Position numbers and translations under genes: made by a program. The notes beneath the pieces are model-generated. The model saw only the letters and a list, made by a program, of their open reading frames with translations. It ran no database searches and was not told the origin of the DNA. Positions 60,201 through 64,000 of a stretch of 64,000 nucleotides of DNA are shown here, piece after piece. How positions within the stretch are numbered: the stretch's first letter is position 1; the number at the start of each line of letters is the position of its first letter. Source of the stretch: Acanthaster planci (lineage: Eukaryota > Echinodermata > Asteroidea > Valvatida > Acanthasteridae); assembly GCF_001949145.1 (NCBI RefSeq), contig NW_019091416.1:3447611-3511610 (forward strand). The letters run 5' to 3'.

Positions 60201-61095
60201 GCCTACACTATAGTACACCGTCACGGACGTTAGTTATGTTCACCATTCTTAATTTGGCAGTGAAAATCATCTTCTTTTCCAAGAGATGCGCCCACTTCAT
60301 AGTGAAGTTGGCACATGATATAGTACTTAAAAACTCAGGCACATTGAAATGAGAAGCAGTTAAGCAGTTACAGTTTTAGAAGTGGGAAGAAAATCGTAGA
60401 ATAGTCTGGGTCAAGCCCCCAGAGTCAGGTAGGAAGTAAAAACTCAATCCACATGCATGACATGGTGACTGATCCCGGAATCATACCCAGACTGCAGAGG
60501 TGGAACTTTAACTTCAAGGCTAGGAGAGGAAAGAACCACCATGCGTACGCCAACCCGATTCCCCATTGACTCAGTCTTGAAGTCATGGCAATGCTTTCAG
60601 TTTTAGTTTAAACTAGGCCTACAGAATTACCTTGAGTTGACTGTAGCATCTAAATTCTTGGACTCAAAATGACATGTTGACGGCAGCCAAACCCCAGTGA
60701 ATTTTATAGAATATCGTTAGCCTTCGGTCTTGAAATTCTAAGAAACATTAAACCTATCATAATTTGCATGCTGCATAAAAATGATAAATGACTGGTTAAT
60801 TTAATTTAAACGGTAACCAACGCAATGCTATGGCAGTGCTAACTAACACTGTAACAGTGCGTACCCGACTATGACTAGTTATTAGCCACGCAGGCATGCT
60901 AACGTGACGAAGAAATTTAAGCATTGCTCCAATGCATTACACAGGCCTACTGCGCTATTAAATGCACCCCTGGGCTCACCTAGGGCCTATTGCTGGTGTA
61001 AGTTATTTTCAAAACCCCTTTCCCGAACAAAAAAAGCACTGAAATGATTATTAAAAGCCCTTACGTTCAGGAGCGTTTTCAGGTACGTCGGCCAT
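26053..61095 (-). CDS. NUBP1: NUBP1, cytosolic Fe-S cluster assembly scaffold ATPase (10 exons, complete)
   Basis: Mrp/NBP35-family P-loop NTPase. With NUBP2 it forms the CIA scaffold that assembles 4Fe-4S clusters in the cytosol for transfer to nuclear and cytosolic apoproteins. Coding exons on the minus strand, 5' to 3': 61065-61095, 58628-58732, 57168-57301, 56134-56235, 55230-55320, 54509-54663, 52922-53032, 27166-27268, 26464-26547, 26053-26111. Every junction is GT-AG and in phase. Total is 975 nt, 324 residues plus stop, against about 320 in vertebrates. It carries the N-terminal four-Cys cluster site, Walker [30 protein letters not shown] and the C-terminal CPKC. Intron 7 (27269-52921) is 25.65 kb and hosts three genes on the other strand. 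Confidence 0.96.
27327..27391 (+). repeat. 65-bp TTAA-bounded mini-element, same family as 18346-18415
   Basis: Right end GTTAGGGTTAA is intact; the left end is decayed (TTAAACACTCCC). The interior CCCAAATCCTCCCATTTC matches the 18346 copy closely. Lies about 60 bp upstream of NUBP1 exon 8, in intron 7. Confidence 0.6.
28458..28493 (+). promoter_or_regulatory. Upstream dyad of MYND copy A (degenerate arms, kappaB-like centre)
   Basis: Same position and size as the dyads of copies B and C. The left arm is eroded (GTATTTTTTTCC); the right arm reads AATGAGAAACAC. The centre is CGGAATTTCCGG, a palindromic kappaB-like word. A conserved splice-donor-like site (TATAAG|GTGAGT, after 28708) lies about 215 bp downstream, suggesting a noncoding first exon. 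An AT-rich, TATA-like stretch lies near 28520-28550. Confidence 0.5.
29424..32421 (+). pseudogene. MYND-MYND-DUF4470 copy A, pseudogene
   Basis: Exon 1 (29424-29624, 67 codons) is intact and encodes MYND 1 and the first half of MYND 2. Exon 2 (from 30331, after CTTGCAG) is broken. Two Trp codons of MYND 2 (TGG in copies B and C) are TGA, a +1 frameshift lies near 30945-30985 ([10 protein letters not shown] region), a deletion lies near 31105-31125, and a Cys codon is TGA in the MQLC motif at about 32103. The GCGDLRN motif has Arg changed to Pro. The last 90 codons (32140-32421) are nearly identical to copies B and C. An assembly gap removes the middle. Only exon 1, a separate 151-codon DUF4470 frame and the C-terminal frame remain open. 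Confidence 0.88.
31350..32010. other. Assembly gap (661 N) within pseudogene A
   Basis: In intact copy C the matching interval (from the end of YHEY to the NWI codons) is only about 240 nt (51312-51551). The gap is therefore either padded or contains an insertion of about 420 bp. Confidence 0.95.
33120..33842 (-). mobile_element. Decayed piggyBac-like transposase N-terminal fragment
   Basis: The minus strand opens at 33842 with [20 protein letters not shown], then an acidic Asp/Ser/Glu-rich stretch interrupted by a stop, then an Arg-rich RTRQAHRG. Next comes a repeat-expanded acidic Gly/Ala/Asp/Glu/His tract. In another frame follow [20 protein letters not shown] and FITTAMM, which resemble the G-P...F-LF entry into the piggyBac DDD domain. 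No catalytic domain follows. Stops and frameshifts show it is dead. The assignment rests on pattern memory only. Confidence 0.4.
33404..33572 (-). repeat. About 18-bp minisatellite (GACGAGGGCGAGCATGGG type)
   Basis: Roughly nine imperfect units, with plus-strand words CCCATGCTCGCCCTCGTC. On the minus strand it encodes repeats such as GADEGKH and lies inside the piggyBac-like fragment. GC-rich compared with its surroundings. Confidence 0.85.
37858..38090 (+). repeat. 12/18-bp minisatellite ACATGTACCTGC
   Basis: Alternating 18-bp (ACATGAACATGTACCTGC) and 12-bp (ACATGTACCTGC) units. The six-base multiples keep several frames open on both strands, giving the spurious 100-150 codon frames here. 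Confidence 0.95.
39735..39773 (+). promoter_or_regulatory. Distal dyad upstream of MYND copy B (relic cassette)
   Basis: Perfect 11-bp inverted arms GTATTTCTCAT and ATGAGAAATAC around a 17-bp centre lacking a kappaB word. The sequence downstream resembles the proximal cassettes up to AGGCATATGTCTAAAG, but the donor-like GTGAG is ATGAA here. It looks like a duplicated promoter whose splice donor has died. Confidence 0.5.
40168..40205 (+). promoter_or_regulatory. Proximal dyad upstream of MYND copy B with NF-kappaB consensus centre
   Basis: Perfect 11-bp inverted arms (GTATTTCTCAT / ATGAGAAATAC) flank GGGATTTCCC (40183-40192), which fits the kappaB consensus GGGRNWYYCC. A donor-like site (CTAAAG|GTGAG, after 40375) lies 170 bp downstream, and an acceptor (TTTACAG before 41018) precedes the ATG exon. 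The dyad therefore sits in the proximal promoter or a 5' noncoding exon. Confidence 0.55.
40815..40940 (+). repeat. Direct repeat flanking copy B, twin at 45045-45178
   Basis: TTGGAAATTAGAAAATGTGT and about 100 further bases recur downstream of copy B with few changes. Together they bracket the whole gene, as expected from tandem duplication of a gene-sized unit. Confidence 0.8.
41034..44678 (+). CDS. MYND-MYND-DUF4470 protein, copy B (626 aa)
   Basis: Two coding exons: 41034-41234 (67 codons, GT donor at 41235) and 42999-44678 (560 codons with stop). The ATG was chosen because [11 protein letters not shown] is identical in all three copies. MYND 1 lies at about residues 8-48. MYND 2 (Cys56, 59, 68, 71, 77, 81, His89, Cys93) is split by the intron. 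A DUF4470-type domain follows (about 125-225) with SAGCGDLRN and [15 protein letters not shown]; this domain also begins the dynein assembly factor DNAAF3. No SET domain is present. The C-terminal 350 residues are shared only within the family as far as I can see. Function unknown: MYND fingers usually bind proline-rich partners. The intron holds an RTE-like insertion. A possible AATAAA starts 19 bp past the stop. Confidence 0.9.
41613..42671 (-). mobile_element. Internally truncated RTE-like non-LTR element (5' region plus endonuclease start)
   Basis: The minus strand (from 42044) encodes the first about 75 residues of an apurinic-type endonuclease: [34 protein letters not shown] and [10 protein letters not shown]. 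It stops abruptly at NLFP, followed by an ATGACGACAATG-like tail. 42045-42671 is GC-rich non-coding leader. GGTGAT occurs on both sides (41607-41612, 42672-42677) as a target-site duplication. The homologous intron of copy A (around 30004-30025) has the uninterrupted site. Inserted antisense to copy B. Confidence 0.72.
44697..44702 (+). terminator. Candidate poly(A) signal AATAAA of MYND copy B
   Basis: Canonical hexamer 19 bp after the stop codon. That is unusually close but possible. No other clear signal was seen in the next 300 bp. Confidence 0.35.
45045..45178 (+). repeat. Direct repeat flanking copy B, twin at 40815-40940
   Basis: See the twin. This copy has an expanded CACACACACAAACACAAA stretch. 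Confidence 0.8.
45255..45421 (+). repeat. 167-bp MITE with about 50-bp terminal inverted repeats
   Basis: Left end AATGGGAGACTCTGAG, right end AAGTCTCCCATT. The inverted match continues through GGTGGCAG and CGGTCCTTTT. The centre is GC-rich with GCATGC words. No open frame. Confidence 0.75.
45478..45593 (+). repeat. 116-bp foldback element next to the 45255 MITE
   Basis: Arms 45478-45525 and 45548-45593 share GGCTACCATCTTG...CAGT.CTTTTGTTCC in inverted orientation around a loop of about 20 bp. Confidence 0.7.
45956..46311. other. Assembly gap (356 N) between MYND copies B and C
   Basis: Unknown bases; flanks are non-coding. Confidence 0.99.
46841..46879 (+). promoter_or_regulatory. Distal degenerate dyad upstream of MYND copy C (relic cassette)
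   Basis: CATTTCGCATTGTTGG then AATGAGATAGAC is a decayed version of the dyad, most like the distal dyad of copy B (39735). Downstream the cassette similarity runs to TGTCTGAAG, where the donor-like GTGAG is ATAAA, again destroyed. Confidence 0.4.
47567..47604 (+). promoter_or_regulatory. Proximal dyad upstream of MYND copy C with kappaB-like centre
   Basis: Arms GTATTTCTCAT and AAGAGAAATAC (one mismatch) around GGGATTTCCT (47582-47591). The donor-like site (CTGAAG|GTGAGT, after 47790) lies 186 bp downstream. The acceptor TTTCCAG at about 48022 leads into the ATG exon. Confidence 0.5.
48046..51965 (+). CDS. MYND-MYND-DUF4470 protein, copy C (626 aa)
   Basis: Exons 48046-48246 (67 codons) and 50286-51965 (560 codons with stop TAG), the same structure and length as copy B. 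MYND 1 Cys8/11/22/25/31/35, His43, Cys48. MYND 2 Cys56/59/68/71/77/81, His89, Cys93, split by a phase-0 intron. The DUF4470-like domain has GCED at residues 168-171 where copies A and B have GCGD: the Gly of the loop is lost. [15 protein letters not shown] follows. The C-terminal half includes [19 protein letters not shown] and [20 protein letters not shown], nearly identical to copy B. The intron (48247-50285) contains a strong hairpin (49703-49828). Soluble, with no signal peptide or membrane segment. Function unknown. Confidence 0.9.
49679..49843 (+). repeat. Strong hairpin / foldback element with 55-bp arms
   Basis: Left arm 49703-49757 and right arm 49774-49828 are inverted copies with only about 4 mismatches, separated by 16 bp. 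Weaker pairing extends outward (CAATACGG / CCCGTATT). Each arm carries GGCCAATCA, a CCAAT-box word, and CAAACTCTTGGTGG or its complement. Lies in the copy C intron. Confidence 0.88.
51966..52921. other. 3' flank of MYND copy C up to NUBP1 exon 7
   Basis: No gene seen. AATAAA at 52201-52206 is the likely copy C poly(A) signal. 52622-52880 is a poorly conserved G-run-rich repeat-like stretch (GGATCTAGAAAG, GGGGGGGG). Confidence 0.5.
53140..53390 (+). repeat. tRNA-derived SINE-like element, relative of 17576-17720
   Basis: A-box-like TAGGTTGTAGTGGT, then TACTTTCCTGGCCTTTCA and B-box GGTTTGAATCC (53194-53204). The body has GGGTTTTTAGTCCCTACC and CAGGGTTTTCC as in the 17576 copy. Ends in an A-rich region. 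Lies in NUBP1 intron 6, antisense. Confidence 0.65.
54057..54150 (+). repeat. Dispersed repeat copy (relatives at 16655-16743 and 1-35)
   Basis: ATAAATATCCCAGCCCAGCA then CATCAACATTGATAACTGCC and GGAAGTGGTT match the 16655 copy with substitutions. Confidence 0.65.
56463..56521 (+). repeat. 59-bp TTAA-bounded palindromic mini-element
   Basis: TTAACCCT...AGGGTTAA ends, with inner inverted CCTCCTCAATCC / GGACTGAGGAG. The ends match the 18346 and 27327 elements but the interior differs. Confidence 0.5.
57633..58260 (+). repeat. 628-bp foldback DNA element with about 200-bp inverted arms
   Basis: Left end ACTGGACATCAAAAGAAACT and right end AGTTTCTTTTGCTGTCCAGT are inverted repeats, and the match continues inward for about 200 bp (GCCACTTCTGTCAAAG, CACACATAAAAA, AATTTTTGTACACAGGTATG). 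The interior has no coding frame. A truncated relative is at 1605-1948, so this is a dispersed non-autonomous DNA transposon. Lies in NUBP1 intron 2. Confidence 0.85.
58628..61095 (-). other. NUBP1: NUBP1 exons 1-2: start codon and N-terminal 4Fe-4S site
   Basis: The ATG is at 61095 ([10 protein letters not shown]...), the first in-frame Met of the exon; a split His codon joins exon 2. Exon 2 supplies Cys12, Cys26, Cys29 and Cys35, i.e. C-x13-C-x2-C-x5-C, the ferredoxin-like N-terminal cluster motif that separates NUBP1/Nbp35 from NUBP2/Cfd1. Exon 2 ends APDP with a phase-1 donor at 58627. Intron 1 (58733-61064) contains a foldback repeat at 59917-60096 and otherwise nothing recognised. Confidence 0.94.
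59917..60096 (+). repeat. About 180-bp foldback element in NUBP1 intron 1
   Basis: Outer arms share TGTTCAGCACAATCTTGA / TCAAGATTATGCTGAGCAGA; inner arms share CTCCTGAGTTGATT / AATCAACTCAGGAG. No frame inside. Confidence 0.7.
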
Positions 61096-61592
61096 TATCA
61101 CTACTATTACCAAAGATTGTACAGCGCTGCGCGGCGCTATATAATCTTTGCTATTACTAACCATGCCAGTGATCATGAGTCGAGCTGATGAGTACTGAGT
61201 ATATCGGGTGGAAAGTGATATGGCGCCCTCATTTGACCGAACACGCGAACCGCGCAAAGTTTTCCAAACTTTGGCAAAACTTGGTCGAATTCCCAGATTC
61301 TGTGTATTGCGTATGACAGAGTCCAGAACAAGCATACGAGTATTTGAACAGGTTTCTGAAAATGTTTATAATTCATGGTGCAAGATTGCATCAAATTTAC
61401 ATTCTGGCTGGACTTCAAAGTTCAAGTTCGTTGAAACGCAGAGTTGAACACACTTTTGCGGGAGCATGCGCGCTGAGACATGTTTGTTTTGTTTACATAA
61501 ATTAAGCGCTAGTAACTTTCGATGGGACACAATACTCAGCTCGTTGCGTTAATTCTGTCATCGGTTTTCCGAAGTGAGTTGTACATTGAAAC
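61096..61592. promoter_or_regulatory. Bidirectional promoter region between NUBP1 (-) and the terminal gene (+)
   Basis: 497 bp separate the two start codons. It is locally CpG-rich (CGCGAACCGCGC, GCGCGCTGAG). It contains a 40-bp hairpin insertion on the NUBP1 side and no clear TATA box at a sensible distance on either strand. Head-to-head spacing under 1 kb suggests shared regulation; transcription start sites are not visible. Confidence 0.6.
61111..61150 (+). repeat. 40-bp palindromic insertion with 7-bp flanking direct repeat
   Basis: CAAAGATTGTACAGCGC pairs with GCGCTATATAATCTTTG (two G-T/A-C type mismatches). CTATTAC occurs immediately on both sides (61104-61110 and 61151-61157), like a target-site duplication. 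The element lies 15 bp upstream of the NUBP1 ATG, hence probably in its 5' UTR. Confidence 0.75.
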
Positions 61593-63740
61593 ATGTCTGA
61601 TAACATCAACCAGCAAGTCGCCTTGCCGACGGCGATGCTAGGCGCTCCCCTCATGCCTACAGGCACGACCTGGAAGCTGAAGTCGAAGAAAAGGCAGGGG
61701 AAAAAGCGGCCCACAAGAGCCGAATTTAGCACCGGGCCAGAAAAGAAAGGAAAAGGGTCGAAAAAGTTGCTGGGCCGGCGGATGAACATCTTCCGACGGG
61801 AATCAACCAAGGTAACCGACCCGTTGGATGCTTTGGAGCGAGGTCATGCCGCAGACTTGGTGGATATTGACACGGTGCAGATCAAGACAAGGTGAGTTTT
61901 TAAGGGTGGCAAATATCACTGAAGATAGTGAATGGAACCAGTTTAAAATTAAGATTTTACGAAAAAAATCAAAAGTCAAAGGATGCCAACTTGCATTGTC
62001 TTGTGCCTATAGGCCTAGCCTATGTACAGTGTATAAGCTCACTTACATGTGAAACTTAGGCATTGGAGATGATTAAAAACACGCGCACGCACAAAGAAAT
62101 GTTTAAATTCACAGTCCTCATAGACTTTAAGGTAGTACTACTAATAGGCCTACCACGCCTGTGCCTAGTGAATAATGTAGAGAGTAAAACTAACAATAAA
62201 GCCTGGGGCCCCTTGCCAAGACAAGGAGGCTAATTCTGGTGCTGGCTTTAAAAAAAAGGCCTAGGCCTATAGCTAAGGCCTAGGTCTCAGAAGGTTCAAA
62301 TAACAACCAGGAAGATAGATAGAAGGACTAGCTAGGCCTTACATTAGTTTTATCGTCCAGTTAGAAGGAATGTAAAAAAGGTTACCAAAAAAAGTAATAA
62401 ATTTCAAGCAGCTTTCAAGGAGTGTCATATTCTTTCAAATTATTATACCCACAAGCAATTGCCCACAGTACAATCAGCAGAGCTAATTGACAACATTTGT
62501 GAATCAGAGTTTTAATATTTTTAATCTTTTTGTTTAAATGGAAAATACCAAAAGAAATTGAAATGTAATTAATAAACAGCAACATAAAAGAATTTTTCTG
62601 TTTGCAATAACTATTTTAAAAATCTGCACAAAATCAAGAGAATTACAAACAAAAAAAGCAAACATCTGCTTCACTTGATTACTTTGTAGCATATCAGTGG
62701 TATGGTTCTCTGTATATTGACATATACATGTATTGTGAATACTGACAGCCCTCAGAAGAGTGACAACAGTAAAAGCGGCTCTAGTGCCAAAACAGAACCG
62801 TCACCAAGTATGGTCAATCTATTTGGAAGCCTGTCCTCAACTCGCAAATCTGGGGAAGGAGAGGACAAAAAGGGGACAGCAGGACCCTCTGGGCTGGCCA
62901 AGAAAGGCGGACTTGTCCAACGTGTCCGTAGATTCCTCAGGGAGTTGAGGGGTAAGGGAACAGGTGCCCCCAAACCACTGGCAGGTTCCGTTTATGAGAC
63001 TGCCATTGCTAATGGGTAAGCCGATTTTCAAATTATGTTCTAAAATGAATTAGTTTCTGGAACTCAATAATGAAGTATTAATGAGAATTACATTCATTAA
63101 GATGTGGAAAGGCTTTGTTTATCATAGCAAAACCATCTGGGAAAAATGTTACTTCTAAGTAGTAAATTCCTACAAAAGGGGTTTTATGCCCAATTAACTT
63201 TCTGTTCACTAATTTCTGTAAATTGTGCCACTAAACATTCTCTAATTTTTCACCACACTGCTTGCTTTGCAGATCTCCAAGTTCCCAGGTATTATCAAAT
63301 GGCAGCACTAGAGAGTGGGACCGATGGAGGTCAGTCAAAGAAACATATACAGGGAGGTACACCAGCAAGGTCTCCCCCCTGAAGACAGAGAAAGATACCT
63401 CCTCGGCCAGCACTGCTGGTTCCGGTGGCAGCATCCCACCTGGAGTTGGTGCCTCTTCAAAACCAGTAGGGCCCAGCCAATTACTTCCGGGTTTGGATCC
63501 CCGTTCCCCAGCAGCTTGGGCCATCACAGACTGGACAAGCCATCGAAGGGAGGGGCAAGGCCAGTCTAGTAATCGACCCCAGTCCCAGTCTGTGGTCCAA
63601 GCTGCCCAGCTGCCAAGCCAGCCCAGGAATGTCACCTATCATGGGGCTGGCTTGGCTACAGACACCAGCCAGCCAACACCAGTTGAACAACAGAGCAGCA
63701 TTCAGACCTACAAAGACCCAGGATACAGAAGGACCCACAG
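61593..63740 (+). CDS. Unrecognised basic, Ser/Pro/Gly-rich protein (3'-partial, first three exons)
   Basis: Exons 61593-61891, 62749-63015 and 63273-63740, all GT-AG and joined in phase 2, give about 344 residues and continue past the window. The ATG has A at -3. Exon 1 opens MSDNINQQVALPTAMLGAPL, then a Lys/Arg-rich stretch (LKSKKRQGKKRPTR, KKGKGSKKLLGRR) that could be a nuclear localisation or nucleic-acid-binding segment. Exon 2 has LVQRVRRFLRELRGKG within Ser/Gly/Lys-rich sequence. Exon 3 has REWDRWRSVKETYTGRY, then Ser/Thr/Gln/Pro-rich, probably disordered sequence. No signal peptide, membrane segment or known domain seen. The protein is not recognised. It is head-to-head with NUBP1. 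Confidence 0.75.
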
Positions 63741-64000
63741 GTGAGCTAAGCTCTGTGAGGTATATTCAGCCTTATCAAGTGTGTTCCAGAGTGAGGCAGA
63801 AAGTATTTTGAAAGGCTTGGAAGAATACCAGAAGTTAATTTATTCAACTTATCAAAAATGTGTCATTGTGCTGATCAGTCTAAGTATTATAAATTAGTTC
63901 CTTAGAATGACTGTTGAACCTGATTATCAAAAAGTGCTCTAATTGATTTCTACTGCCATATTGACCACTGTTTGTACAGAATCATTGTTGTCAAGCCACG

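Overview
This is a eukaryotic, intron-rich window from an animal genome, most likely a marine invertebrate deuterostome. The orthologous proteins are animal-like, introns are about 0.4-2 kb with GT-AG ends, ACATGTAC-type repeats are abundant, and many small foldback elements are present. An echinoderm, hemichordate or cephalochordate would all fit; the species cannot be fixed from sequence alone. Three long runs of N (12700-13085, 31350-32010, 45956-46311) and two single Ns (16277, 17448) mark it as a draft assembly.

Layout. (1) 394-22450, + strand: 22 in-phase coding exons of an ABCC1/MRP1-type ABC exporter, from the end of the L0 linker through TMD1, NBD1, linker, TMD2 and NBD2 to the stop codon. 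The 5' part lies outside the window. One TMD2 exon exists twice in a tandem duplication. (2) 26053-61095, - strand: a complete 10-exon NUBP1 gene (cytosolic Fe-S assembly scaffold P-loop ATPase, 324 aa). It converges on the ABCC gene, and its intron 7 is 25.65 kb long. (3) Inside that intron, on the opposite (+) strand, lies a tandem family of three two-exon genes encoding two MYND zinc fingers followed by a DUF4470-type domain: copy A (29424-32421, a pseudogene), copy B (41034-44678, 626 aa) and copy C (48046-51965, 626 aa). Each is preceded by a roughly 38-bp dyad, and in three of the five dyads the centre is NF-kappaB-like. (4) 61593 to past 63740, + strand: the first three coding exons of an unrecognised basic, Ser/Pro/Gly-rich protein, head-to-head with NUBP1 across a 497-bp shared promoter region.

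Introns and intergenic DNA hold many repeats: a CR1/Jockey-like reverse transcriptase remnant, an internally truncated RTE-like endonuclease element with a 6-bp target duplication, a decayed piggyBac-like fragment, 60-70 bp TTAA-bounded mini-elements, tRNA-derived SINEs, several foldback/MITE elements and minisatellites. Introns not given an entry of their own show nothing I recognise.

The ABC exporter, NUBP1 and the terminal gene have no evident functional link. The most distinctive part is the nested, antisense MYND-DUF4470 cluster with its duplicated promoter cassettes, mosaic divergence and one dying copy. This looks like a young, fast-evolving, possibly inducible family hosted inside a housekeeping gene.
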